From Nemertoderma westbladi (taxonomy: Eukaryota > Xenacoelomorpha > Nemertodermatida > Nemertodermatidae): 44,934 bases of DNA. The notes beneath the pieces were generated by a model. That model had not been told where the DNA came from. It was given only the letters and a program-made list of their open reading frames with translations, and ran no database searches. Numbering within the stretch: the first letter of the stretch is position 1; each line of letters begins with the position of its first letter. The stretch is from assembly GCA_032718475.1 (NCBI GenBank), contig JAUCBJ010003425.1, positions 1 to 44,934 on the forward strand, written 5' to 3'. Both the position numbers and the translations under genes were made by a program. This document shows positions 9,868 to 20,968 of the stretch, one piece after another.

Positions 9868-10996
9868 TGTTCGCGCTTTCAGACCTTTAGCAGTTTAACC
9901 TGCCAAATTTAGGTGTCTTCTAGATTATAAATCGACTTTAGCCTATGACGAGTATTTGATACACTACATTAGCCGAAGCCAGCCTATGCGCGACCTTTCA
10001 CCCGCTGGATATACCCGGGAGACTGGATTTGGAAGCTCTGACCTTATTGCGATGTAGGCCTACTGTATTATTCGATTGATCGTTAATATATAATCTCTGA
10101 CCAATATTATTCACTTTCGGGAAATATTAACAGTTCCTTTAGGACGTGGCGCTCTAAGTATGTAAACAGAGTTATGACTTACACTAAACACAACGGGATG
10201 GCTATTGATTCACGTATAAAGTGCATTCTTTAGGAGATGCTTTGTTATCTGTCACAATCATGCACACTACCGCACAATGCTGCACACCGATCTGCCGACC
10301 TTCACTAATTTTAGTCACATATAAAGAGAACAGCAACTGACACATGTAGTGCCTATGAAATAGCATTAGATTCACTCCAAAACCAATATAATGTAAGTCG
10401 CAATTGCTATATGTAACCGGTCTCTTACCTTCAGTATATCAAGAAGATTGGGGTTTTATGATTATTTATCGATATTATCCAAATATAACAATATTCCATC
10501 AACCGATATAATTAATAACCGACAGTAAATAGCAGTAAAATAATGCGGTGTTTGTATGAGATATGACCATATGACAAGTGTGATAACAGTTATACGTTTC
10601 TATGATCAAAGCTTGTCTAATGTTTGGCTAAAGTCTGAAACACAGAATAATTCCACAGCCGGTGTTCTAGGCTTAGGGAAAATACACACTGACTGAATTG
10701 CGTGAGTTTCTGTATACAATCTCCAACACAGAGTGAAAACCGCTCTGATTGGTCGACCGAACAAAGAACGAATAAAGAACAAAGAAAAAGTTACACGTGG
10801 ACACAGCTGATAGATGTCGTCATCTGAGTTCCGATGTTTAGAGTATTTGAGCTTATTGCGGAGAAAAATGGCTTTTTATGTCCGCTAAAGCACACATGCA
10901 GACATAGCGGGCAAAATCGCTTGTTATGTCCGCTAAAATACCTACTCGGTATATTGCGGAGAAAAATAGCTTGTTACATCCGAAAAAGCTTTTACA
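9868..10996 (-). repeat. Family-1 3' LTR
   Basis: 1,129 bp, beginning TGTTCGCGC and ending AGCTTTTACA on the plus strand. Near its right end, the U3 side in minus-strand sense, a unit of about 50 bp containing TTGCGGAGAAAAAT or TGTCCGCTAAA recurs about three times (10853-10990). Such repeats could be enhancer-like. It is highly similar to 23750-24878. Confidence 0.9.
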
Positions 10997-11004
10997 CCGC
11001 TCCC
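10997..11004 (-). promoter_or_regulatory. Polypurine tract candidate, family 1
   Basis: On the minus strand the eight bases GGGAGCGG directly precede the 3' LTR, where plus-strand DNA synthesis is primed in LTR elements. It is short but correctly placed. Confidence 0.6.
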
Positions 11005-11074
11005 AGAAAATGGGATTTGAGTCTATAAAATATACAAAATCACAGTTTCTAAAATATAAAAATACTCTAAACAG

Positions 11075-12434
11075 TTAGTCTTTCTTGCGCGGACGGCGTT
11101 TACGCAGTTTTTTGAGGCTAGCAAGAGTCTTTTTCTCCTTGGGGCGAGCTACTTTACTAGGAGGGCTATAACTCCTGGGTAAAGGGGGCAATACAATTGC
11201 ATCGGAAGGTTTAGGGTTATGGTCGATGTCTTGTCCATTTCGATATGCTTCTCCTCGAGCTGATTTTCCTCCGCTTATCGTTGGATGCATTCGTCCAAAA
11301 ACTCTTGCAGAGAATAGGGTCGTCCAAGTTCGATATCTTCTTAGAGATTCTGGATTTCCTGATCGAACTGAGATAAAGCTAATTCGTTTACCACTTTGAC
11401 TTGCTGCTGCAATTTACGTTTCTCTAAACAATTATAGGTTCCTTTTCCGATCTTTTGACGAATAGTGTCCAACACGTTTCGTACAACTCTCTCCTCCGCC
11501 TTGGTGACAGGTTGTATCGGGTTAAACCGGGACGATGATACGGTTGAATGACGATATTAGATGTCCGCGTCCCAATCCGGCTAGGAAAGATGGGCGAATA
11601 TTTAGGGAGCCCACAACCGGAGTGCCACCGACCAACTGTTCGGGTAACACTAGATCTTTGAACAGTGAGTACAGTTCGGGAGGATCCGTGATACTATTAG
11701 GATCAAGAGTCTGAAGTCTAACTAGGGAATGAGGAGGTCTGACCAAGTATTCCGGAACTCTGATCATAGGTTTATTTAAGGATCGTTTGAATCGAATGAG
11801 CGTAGGTGATACATCGAACAAGTTTCGCTCGAAACTCCCGTAAATATAGCGAGTAAAACCGTGTTTAAAGCAACGTCTCTACGGATGTTTATGTTTTTCC
11901 GTTTGTTGGTTGGGTCTTGGGCATTCATCGCAATAATACCAAAGACGCACGTCTTGTAGGGGAAACGCGGGTGATATTTATTCGGTTTTACAATGTTTCT
12001 CTCAAGAATTCCAAATATACGCTGGAGTTACCGCGTTTATCCGGTTCTTTAACGTCTTCTCTTTCGATTCGATTTCGAATAGAATTTTCGCATTCGATTT
12101 TCAGTTTATCGTTCCGACTCCGCTGGGTAGGATATTTAAATAGTACCATTTCCCTTTCGGTGTCGACATCGTCCGTATCGTGTAAATCGATAGGATGACC
12201 AGTAGTTAAGAAGTCCATATGCGTACCATTACGATGCGTATAGCGAGCAGTGAATTTTCGATAGTCCAATTCACGCGTAAGTTGCTCCTGGGACATCGGC
12301 GGTTCGATATAACGACCATCATCCTCCGTAGTAGTTGGACTAGCGTCGCTGCGTATCAAGCTATCAACAAACGCTTGCAACGGTAGAGTATATTTCTCCC
12401 TGATACCAAGATCATCTTCTATCAACTCAGTCAT
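11075..12434 (-). pseudogene. Unrecognised third ORF of the family-1 element (broken)
   Basis: Between pol and the 3' LTR, coding-like sequence runs in pieces on the minus strand. The first piece is 11988-12434 (148 codons from an ATG, MTELIEDDLGIREKYTLP). A linking open stretch lies around 11830-11985, then 11522-11821 (starting FDVSPTLIRFKRSL). A further open stretch lies at about 11343-11535, and the last piece is 11075-11290, ending in a very basic tail (KKLRKRRPRKKD). Pieces are in different frames or separated by stops. Together they suggest one protein of roughly 400-450 residues. No signal peptide, convincing membrane segment or Env motif is visible, so it does not look like the Env of some BEL/Pao elements. 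I do not recognise it. A nucleic-acid-binding or captured host or viral gene is possible but only inferred. Confidence 0.55.
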
Positions 12435-14075
12435 AGCTGCTATATGAGTTTATCAATATTATAATTAGTTATAATTAGGCTAGCGGGCGTCGCTGCCTAC
12501 CCCTCTCGGCCCCCGGACAGCGCAAGATCCTCAGCGCTGGTGTACTTTTGCCGATGTGCCTATCGCCAACGTAGTAGCTGCACAACGACCACAACAACCA
12601 GCGCAAGTCACTCCACCGTCCGTCCCAAAGGCTTAGATTTACTTCAGGTTCTTACTGGAGAGTTAGGGCTACTTTCACAATTGCGACTCGCTACTGTAAA
12701 CACACTTTAGTAGTAAGATTCACATATAAACACACAAATTCCACACAACTGTCACAAACCGCACACATTCGGGCCATTTGTCCGTTAGTCAAGTGCCTTC
12801 CAGAATGCCACGTTATTATTGGGTATCCTGGGATACTAGCAGTATGCTATTTATTCCTTAGGCTATTCAATGGGGCAAGCCTTTATTGTTCTTTTAACTC
12901 ACTTCTAATTCTAGCGTGGTTGTTGCCATGGTGACATTATGGAAAGCTAGCAGTAGAATTAGGGTAATTCTCATGCATACAGATCTGGGATGCTATTTAA
13001 TAGTAATTCTTTAATTGTCAATATTCCTCTTTATACATGATTTTATGAATTTTATCGGCTATTGACTATATATTGGAGATTCTCGCACACTAATACACTT
13101 AATAGGGTGAATCTCCGCTCCCATGATCTATTAATTAATGGAATTTTGGGAATGTTATAAATTGTATAAAAATGACAATTTATTAAATTCATTCAAAGAG
13201 ATGAATTAGAATTTATTCCCGTAAATTTTATTATTTAATATTAAAATAGACACAATTTTATTCCAGAACATGTCTGGGGACTGGGATCCTTGATTCTAGG
13301 AAATTGGTCTTTTTAAGAATATCGGTAAGTGCTACGATATCTTAATAGACTAGAATTTGAAAGGATCTAAAATTTGACAGATTTTATAAATATTAATAGT
13401 TAATATTTAGGATGGGCACCAGTTTATTCCAGAACTTGTCTGGGGACGTTAACCACTGATTCTAGAATTTTGTCTTTCAAGTATATCGGTGGGTGCCGCG
13501 ATATCTTAATCGACTAGAATTACAGATGGTCAAAAGGTTTAACAGATTTATTTTGCGTTTTATGCTACTATTAAAGGGACATCACGCTACTATATGTATT
13601 ATTTAATATACGGTATAAGAGCAATATCGCAAGAAGCAATGTCAGTGAGAAGAGGCAAGTCGTTTCCAAGGTCTACCCAGAGCTTGGTTTAGCCGAGACA
13701 CGAGGATCTGAATTTTGCATTCCTAATACTCTACTTACCAATAATACTTGAATATAGTAGGAGCTTTATTGTACTTTAATAAATACGGATATTTCATCTT
13801 ACTGTAGTCACGTATTTATAATGTAATACGAACAGTAAGGAAAGAGAAAAAGAATTATTTCTCGCCGTCGCACTAAATATATAATATATAAGTAATTAAG
13901 TAATAAACGCGAATATATATATGGCACTAATCTACTAAATAATCGCTAAAATAACATTCTACTAAATAAAATTAAAGAAAATGATTATAATAAAATTACA
14001 TAATAATACATACATAAATATAAAATAATGAAACAAATATAAAATAGTATAGTCATACACCCACTCCAGACGCTG
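12435..14075. other. Noncoding region between pol and the third ORF
   Basis: No gene was seen. It includes a GC-richer patch at 12480-12640, AT-rich sequence, and a diverged tandem duplication (13257-13388 and 13433-13556). Such a long spacer is unusual inside an LTR element. It might hold splice or RNA-structure signals, or be a later insertion. Confidence 0.6.
13257..13556. repeat. Diverged tandem duplication, 176-bp offset
   Basis: Two copies share TTTATTCCAGAAC, TGTCTGGGGAC, a GATTCTAG segment, and GCGATATC or ACGATATC followed by TTAAT and GACTAGAATT. Homology spans about 130 bp of each 176-bp period. Confidence 0.8.
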
Positions 14076-14327
14076 TTACGTTGGGGAGTCCCTAGATGTT
14101 TGTTGGATTAGGGAGGTGGTCGTGGGAAGAGTATCTTGTCTTCCATAGTTTCCGGAGAGTTCTCTGTCTCTTTCCAGTAAACATAAACGACCAACTGGGC
14201 GATTGAGCTGCTGTGTCTCGAAGACATTTCCCGGTTTCTTAAAGTTACGTCGCATGACGACGAGTTCTACCGATCGCACTAAACCATCATCCAAATGTGA
14301 GTCTCGATGATACGACCTGTCTGCCAC
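14076..14327 (-). pseudogene. Family-1 Pol C-terminus (DUF5641-like tail), shifted frame
   Basis: 83 codons with HLDDGLVRSVELVVMRRNF and a later RPVGRLCLLE motif, as in the domain after the BEL/Pao integrase core. It continues the integrase of 14279-14965 after a frameshift within the 14279-14327 overlap. It ends the pol region. The annotated Met is not a real start. Confidence 0.65.
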
Positions 14328-14965
14328 CGCTTACGTGGAAGATCTGAATCCACAATAAGGACCATGTCTCCAGCGCTGACGTTTTCTTGCTGCGCAAACC
14401 ACTTAGTTCGAAGTTGTAGCGTGGGCAGATAATGTTTTTCGAAATGGTCAGCGAAACAACGGGATAACAACTGCATAAGTTGCCAAGTTTGCCGGCAGTA
14501 TTCGTCTCCGTCTGTGATTTCCGATCGTGGGAGCATGGCTACAGGTTTCTTCAGTAGGAAGTGCGCAGGTGTTAGCGCTTCCAGGGAATCGGGACTCGAT
14601 GAGACTGGCATAAGCGGTCTCTCGTTGAGATAGGCGGCGATTTCCTCCATTAACGTCCGCAAAAGTTCGTCGGTGAGATACGCGCGGTACGGCACTATAA
14701 AGTGAAATGCGGTCTTCACGCTCCTGATTAATCTCTCCCAACTTCCTCCCCACCAAGGGGCGTTGGCGGCGTTGAAGGTCCAGCTAGACGCTGTTACCCT
14801 TAGCTGATCGTCCACCTGTCTTTGGTTCCAATCTTTGACGTAAGCCTTGATTTCATTGTTGGCACCAATGAAGTTTGTTCCCTTATCAGATCTCATCGTG
14901 TTACTAGTTCCAAAGCGAGCGATCTGTCGTCGTAAGCAACAGGAAATACTTATCAGAATCCTCAT
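14279..14965 (-). pseudogene. Family-1 integrase, second half of catalytic core and tail
   Basis: 228 codons. They include CLRRQIARFG, then RSDKGTNFIGA (second catalytic Asp) and APWWGGSWERLIRSVK (catalytic Glu), an LNERPL segment, and the start of the C-terminal domain (LRTKWF, then DMVLIVDSDLPRKRW). The HHCC zinc-binding region and the first catalytic Asp, which should precede this, cannot be found. Only about 120 bp separate this ORF from the end of the RNase H/linker ORF at 15084, where roughly 150 residues are normally expected. The copy should therefore be unable to integrate by itself. Confidence 0.8.
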
Positions 14966-15083
14966 AGCATTGCAGGAGTCTCAGCATCTGCTTGTTGGTT
15001 TCTTCATGCTCCTGATAACTGATCTTCTCCTTCAGAAACCTGTCGGATATCTTGTATTTGGGAAGATCTTTAACAACATGGAC

Positions 15084-15680
15084 CTACACAGATGTCAGTG
15101 GAGCGGTATCACTATTGGTCTTCGCCCTGGAGTAGTGATGATGAAAGCATCGCTTTAAATATGTAACGGCCTTACAGAGCCGATTCCAGGAACTGTAGTG
15201 ATATATCGCTCTCTGCAGGAGAGGTGAGAGTCCTTGCGAGACGTCTGTTATTCCAGATTTCCAATCCCTCTCTCTGATTTCCACAACAGACTTATTTGTG
15301 GCTGTGGGTTTCGGATCCAAAGCGTCGTCTCCGGAAGTGTGTAGTACAGACAGATCTACCACGGGTTTAAATAACTTCGATTTACTCACCCGAGTTTTAG
15401 GTTTGACTTTCTCCGCTCCCTTGGCCTGTCTAATCTCCGCCATAGTAAGATGAGGAGGCCATTCATCCTCTTCTTTGCTTAGGAAGTCGGGTCCACCTAA
15501 CCAGTCTGGAGTATCTATCAGTTCTTGTGGAGTTGCTCCCCTGGAGGCGATGTCTGCTGGATTAATCGTTCCGGGGCAATGTCTCCATTGATCCATCTTT
15601 GTGCGACTAAGTATAATGGCTACTCTGTTGGTAACGAAGATGCTGAACTGACAGACTTCATTGGTTATATACTCCAACAC
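15084..15680 (-). pseudogene. Family-1 RNase H C-terminus and pre-integrase linker
   Basis: 198 codons with the BEL/Pao signature HCPGTINPADIASRGATP at the end of RNase H, followed by WLGGPDFL and a linker towards integrase. It is in the same frame as the RT ORF at 15786-16670; the codons between (15681-15785) are open after the TGA at 15786-15788. The frame ends near TAPLTSV, where integrase should begin, and the next part is deleted. Confidence 0.75.
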
Positions 15681-15785
15681 GAGTAAAGCATCGGTCCAAT
15701 AGACAGTTTTCTCCAGTGGATATTCGATCTGTTCTGTTACATTCCGGCCGATGGCTGTAGCGTATAGAGCCGCTTTTAACTCCGC

Positions 15786-16670
15786 TCAAGGAACTTTCAA
15801 CTTGTTGTTTATCAATGCCTTAGAGGTAACCAAGGCGACTTTGATTCCATCCGGAGTTTCCACTCTCAGGTAGGCTACTATACCTATTCCCATATCGCTG
15901 GCGTCTCCAAACACATGGAGTTGATAGGAATACGTAGGGAGAACATGACCAAAATATGAACGGGAAATTGTAAAGTTCTCGATGGCTGGTAGAGAATCTT
16001 CCCATTTCATCCACTTCTTTAATAGTTCTCCCTTAAGTGGATCGTCCCATGAGTGGTTTTCAAGCCACATTTGTTGTACTAAACTCCGAGCAATCAATAT
16101 AACTGGGCTAATAAATCCCAATGGATCGAAATAAGTGCTCAGGATACTTAAACAAATCCTTTTAGTCCGAACTGGATTATCTCGCTGTTTGAGCTGGAAA
16201 AACAGGATATCTCTCTCTGTGTCCCATTTCAAACCAAGTGTTTTGGTTTCTGGAAGATCGTCTTTGATTAGGTCTAGATCTTTCGCTCCTCGATCTTCTA
16301 CCGGGATCGATTCCAGAAACTCACGGGAGTTGCTGGTGAATTTAGTTAATCGAAATCCACCTCTTTTTAAGCACTCTACCGTTCCTTTGGCGACATCAAT
16401 GGCTTCTTCCACCGAGGGAAGTGACTTTAAATTGTCGTCCATGTATATATCCCATTTGATGTTGTCGATTACCTCTTTAGAGAAGGCGTCCCGGTTGTCA
16501 TCAGCAGTGGTGCGCACCACTGAACAGGCGTTTGAAGGGCTTGAGATGATCCCAAAAGCCTGGATGGTCATCCAATACTCCACCGGTTTCTGCAAGAGGT
16601 CTCCTTCCGGCCACCACAGAAATCGTAGGCTGTCTCGATCCCTATCCAGTGCCTTGACTTGTAAGAACAT
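15786..16670 (-). pseudogene. Family-1 reverse transcriptase and start of RNase H
   Basis: 294 codons. The RT active site YMDD is at residues 76-79 (context WDIYMDDNLK), with SNACSVVRTTADDN before it and FDPLGFISPV (a BEL/Pao hallmark) near residue 181. RNase H begins at LHVFGDASDMGIG with its first Asp at about residue 256. The N-terminal part of RT lies in the same frame at 16671-16910. The ORF ends at an in-frame TGA (15786-15788), after which RNase H continues. Confidence 0.85.
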
Positions 16671-16910
16671 GCCTTCTATATCGGAGGCGAAAGCGATTTA
16701 ATATTGTCGTAATCTTAAGAGTATTCCCAACAAGGATTGGAGTAAGTTGGGTCCTGGTAACAATTCGGAATTAAGGGATTGGCCCATGTAGAGGGCGGAG
16801 CCATCAAATACTACCCGAACTTCATTGGGTTTACCGGGTTTGGGAACGTAATGATGTGTTAGATAGTATGTTCTCTCAGTTATGGGTGTTTCTTCCGGTA
16901 CTCGCTCCGC
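16671..16910 (-). pseudogene. Family-1 RT N-terminal portion between two in-frame stops
   Basis: 71 codons lie between stop codons TAA (16911-16913) and TAA (16698-16700), all in the frame of the flanking pol ORFs. The translation carries typical RT sequence, including HHYVPKPGKPNEVRVVFDGSA and LNSELLPGPNLLQSLLGILL. The stops look like point mutations, since no indel is needed to join the flanks. Confidence 0.75.
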
Positions 16911-19187
16911 TTATCCCTTATTAATAAATTTCTTCAACTGAGTCTGGTACATTTCTTTAGCTGAAGCATTTGCCGTAAGGCGTCGATGTAATTGAGCAAT
17001 TCTTTTCTCCGCCAAGGGTCGGTTGTTTATGAATTTTGGTTCTCGCTTTCGGAATGGTAGACCGATTTCATATCTACCTTGATCTTTAAGAAAACGTGTA
17101 GTTGTCTCCTGGATCTGCTTGGCTCTTTCTTCTTCTACCGATAGGGCTTTATCGTAGGAATTGGGCTCTACAGCCTCTTGAGTAAAGAATCGTACGGCGT
17201 GTTCATCCCGCGTCTTCGCGTTATAGCGCTCTATTACGTCATTCAGTTCGTCGTTATAGTCGACTTGTCCTGATGGACGAATGAGTTGACAGAGGTTCAC
17301 TTGGTTTTGCCAAGTCTCGTTTTCCGTAAGGAGGTCGATGGTATTCTCCTTGTCGAAGAGTTGGTGGATATCGTCATTATCTGAGGAGTATGGTGTTCCC
17401 TCAGTTGGGTCGTCTACCTCACTGCTCTCCGCTTCCCATTCACTTACTTGGTATACCCGTTCTTTTGGTAACCTTTCCATGAGAGTTCTATGGGAAGGGC
17501 CAGTAAAGTACCAACCTACTCTAGTTCTTCCCGCATAGGCTTGTAGTGGTTGCGGTTGAGCAGGCCATTTCTCCAATGTCTCAAGCGCCTCATGCGCATT
17601 TTGGCCGATGAGTATTTGCACTCCAGGGTAGTCTATGTTGAATCTAGGTATCTTAAGCTGCTGGGTGAAATCGTCCTCATCCCAGTTATAAGGTTCTACT
17701 TGGCTGGTACCGAAGTTCTTTATCGCCACCATTTTTACTGACCTTATACTGTGTTCTCCTAGTTCATCCTGGGGGGTGGACAACGCACCTACATAATAAT
17801 CTGCTATTACTGTAGATTTCCAAACCTGCATAATTCCTGACATGTTTAACTTAGTTCGGAACTTGGGTTGTCCAGCAAAGATGTCTTCGGCTAGTTCTTT
17901 GTCGATGAATGTTCCTGTGCTACCGGAGTCAAGGAGGGCGTTCACTATATAACTCCTTTTAGGTCCGTGGACCCTCAACTGCACTACGGGAAATTCTCGG
18001 ATTCCTACATTGGAAATTGGTGCTTTCCAAGATGGTTGTCGGTCAGAAGTAGTTAGGGGGAGCTCACTGTCGGTGTCCTTTTCATACGTAAGTGCTCGAT
18101 ACACTGCGGTATTTATCAGGTAACAGGATTCGTTTTCGTCGGAGAATTCGTCCGTATAGAATCCTTCCATCTCAGAACTTTGGTCAGTGTCGTTCACATC
18201 ACTGAATTGGACATGTAGTTCGGACTCACTTACCTGACTCGGGCTGTTTCGTTCGAATTCAGAGTGCAACAAGATATGATGTTTTGCGCCGTACTTCGCG
18301 CACCTTGCGTCGGAGTAACAGGTTCGCCGTTGGTGTCCTTGTCTGAGGCAATTATAACACAACCGCTTATCCCACATGACTTCCCGTCTATCCTTTAATG
18401 ATTTCTTTAGGAATTCATCACACACATTCAATTGGTGGGGCCCGTCACACAGCGCACATTTCGGTTTGATGTTACTTACCTTATTTTGAGTAACGTTGTG
18501 CACACTCATTCTTTCTTTGGGCTTTCTTACATGAATTCTCTTAGGAGACGTAGGAGGAGTTTTTCTTACCTGTTCTCTCCTGTCATTGGTTCGAGACTTG
18601 AATTTACTTACGTCTTTAGGCGTTTTGTTGACATAATAAGATCTTTCAGTGTCTTTCCCGCTGTCCTCTTCTTGAGAAGCCTGGCTTTCGCCGTCGTCGG
18701 TATAACACACTGGTGTTACCTTTCTCCTAGAAATGGGTTTCTCACTTACTTTGTTTTCCGGTGTCTTCTCTCTGGACTGCTTTAGGAGCTGTAATTTTAC
18801 TTCTCCATCTAAGAATGACATGAGATCAGCCATGGTAGGGTCTCGTCGTTGTTGTTCCATCATATATAACACTTTCTTATCCCAGAGTGTACCTACTCCA
18901 CCCTTCGGTAAAGTAGAGGCCACGGCTCCAATAACCATAGAACTCTGATATTCATGAGACTTACCTAGCCAATCTAATTGTCTACAGATCTCCTGAATCT
19001 CATCGGAAAACTCTATAATCCCGCTGCTAATGAACTTTCGGGGCGCTACCAATTTTGCATACAAATACCTAGCTATGTTATTCCTATTATCATACCTGAT
19101 GTTTAGGGTATCCCAAACTTGTCTTAATCCATCTGGATGTCCAATAAACTTTAACGGGAAATTAACTTGGGAGATCCTTCCAAGCAC
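16911..19187 (-). pseudogene. Family-1 Gag C-terminus, zinc knuckles and DSG aspartic protease
   Basis: 758 codons. Residues 1-120 are the second half of the DUF1759 capsid-like domain (GHPDGLRQVWDTLNIRY). Residues 243-256 form a CxxC-H-C knuckle (CALCDGPHQLNVC). Residues 277-290 form a canonical CCHC knuckle (CYNCLRQGHQRRTC). Residues 400-440 hold the retropepsin-like DUF1758 domain with LLDSGSTGTFI, whose DSG is the active site. The C-terminal 100 residues lead into RT (RRLTANASAKEMYQ). The ORF start is artificial: the capsid domain begins in the preceding ORF, and the two overlap at 19151-19187 in a -1 relation. It ends at TAA 16911-16913 just inside RT. Confidence 0.85.
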
Positions 19188-20950
19188 TCAATGAGGAATC
19201 TAAGTTTCTCTCCGTTAGATAGCACAGAGTTCTGTATGTTATCTTTGTAATATTCATTAAAAGGTAACCATTTCATCTCATCTCCATTGAACTTGACGAT
19301 CTCTCCCACCTTTACCGCTTGACGTGCTTCGGTTCTAGCCATTTGGCGCGTAAAACTTTCTTGGGCCATCGTGTTATTTAATATCGAGTTATCGGTATAT
19401 AAATTTCTCGGATTATTATCAGGTCTATATGGAATATCATTGTTAACAGGTTTATAATTACCCTTAATAGGGTTTACTATAGGAGTTTCTACTTCACTAG
19501 CAGTATAGATGCATGTAGGCTCCACACCTTGCACATGAAATACTTCAGACCTAACAGGTTGACACATTGTTACCGGGGTTGGTGGTATACCCCTTTGGGT
19601 ATTTACTAATTTATCGCGTTCTAACGCGATACTCTGCTGCACTTCTTGCAACTCTAACCTACTTTCCCTTACCGTGCCCTTGAACTGCTGAACAGTTCCT
19701 TCCATCTCCCGGACCTGCTGAGAGGAGCACTTACGGTGTTCCCTCAGCTGCCCGAGCAGGAGACCCATCTCCCGTCGTCCCTCAGCTACCCACTCGACCG
19801 CCGAAGCGGGAGTCGCCAACGTAGTAGCGGGCGAGCGAGAGACGACGGGCGATAAGTTCTTGATATCTCGCTCGGCGTCCAGGACGGGTTCGGACTCGGG
19901 AACAGTCCTACTGGGCACAGGTAGTTTCGTGCTGTGCAAAGGGAATTTAGAGGTAGGTTCTGGGAGTACAGGTGTCTCTATCACCGAAGGGGTGGCTTCG
20001 AGAACAGGCCCAATTATTTCAGGCTCATCTACTATAGTAGGGAGTCTTTCTATTTTAATAATTTGGTCTGTGGGTTCTGTACTACCTAAGTCTGTGCTAG
20101 CTAGTTGCCTTCTAACAGCTGGGGGCAAATCAGGCAATTTCTGACGGTGAGACATTTTTCTACGCCTACTTAGACGAGATCTATTTCCTCCGCCTTCAGG
20201 ATCGGTGATATCGCCTTCATCAGAGGATGTAAATCCCTGTCGTTTGGGAATAGATCGACTCATCATCTGCATTTGACTAGCTGTTAACTGTTTATTTATG
20301 TAGTCTTGATTCTCTTGAATATGTTCCAACTCTAGTTGGGTGGTCTCTTCAGATGCTCTTCGTTCTGCTTCTGCCACTGCCTCTGCCGCTGCCACTGCCG
20401 CTTTTCTTTCCGCTTCGGCCGCTGCCATTGCCGCTTTTCTTTCCGCTTCGGCCGCTGCCACTGCCGCTGCCACTGCGGCTTTTCTTTCCGCTTCGGCCGC
20501 TGCCGCTGCCGCTTTTCTTTCCGCTTCTGCCGCTGCCACTGCCGCTGCCGCTGCTGTTGTCTTTCTGTCTTCTATACGTTTTTTCTTTACCTGTTCTTCT
20601 TGGGCCCTAGCGATGCGGAGTCTTTCATCAAATTTAGCTTGGTTCGCAGCTAACATTTCCGCATCTATTGCGTCCAACACAAGCTTGGCTCCTTCACTAT
20701 TAGGGCGAAGTCCAGACAGCCGTCTCCTCAACTCTTCGTCACCTAGGAATCTTTGATAGTCTGACAGATAGATGTCAATAGCGTCCCTCTCATGCAGTTT
20801 CTCTGCTGTCGCTTCACTTTCCACTTGGGAAAAGGTAGCTTCTGTTGATTCTCCATGGGTTGAGCGCTCAGCCAGCTGAACTTTCCACTGGGCCGTTCCT
20901 TGAACCTGGAGACTCCCCCTCTGGAACCAAGTCTTTACAGCAACTTGCAA
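19151..20950 (-). pseudogene. Family-1 Gag, central part with Ala/Glu repeats
   Basis: 599 codons. After LHERDAIDIYLSDYQRFLG comes a helical Ala/Glu/Lys-rich repeat region at about residues 130-205 (AEAERKAAVAAA units), probably a long single helix or coiled coil. A Pro/Ser-rich linker follows, then a second helical stretch (QQVREMEGTVQQFKGTVRES). The first half of the DUF1759 capsid-like domain (VKFNGDEMKWLPFNEYY) is at residues 545-599. It is in the same frame as 20969-21715, separated from it by a TAG (20969-20971). The Gag N-terminal extension before the capsid domain is therefore about 800 residues, unusually long. Confidence 0.8.
20360..20545 (-). repeat. Imperfect coding repeats for Ala/Glu-rich helix
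   Basis: Tandem units of type GCCGCTTTTCTTTCCGCTTC (plus strand) alternate with CCGCTGCCACTG stretches and encode the AEAERKAA repeats of Gag. Unit number varies between sub-blocks, as expected from slippage under coding constraint. Confidence 0.8.
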
Positions 20951-20968
20951 CGACGCTTCCTCAAAGGC

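Noticed and set aside
11917-12198. Plus-strand 93-codon ORF
   Set aside because: Antisense to the better-supported third ORF of the BEL/Pao element.
19151-19187. Programmed -1 frameshift between gag and pol of family 1
   Set aside because: The shift falls in the middle of the DUF1759 domain rather than at a domain border, and no clear slippery heptamer is present; a one-base indel is simpler.
20336-20756. Plus-strand Ala/Ser/Leu-rich ORFs opposite gag
   Set aside because: Antisense shadows of the Ala/Glu repeat region of Gag; composition follows the repeat.
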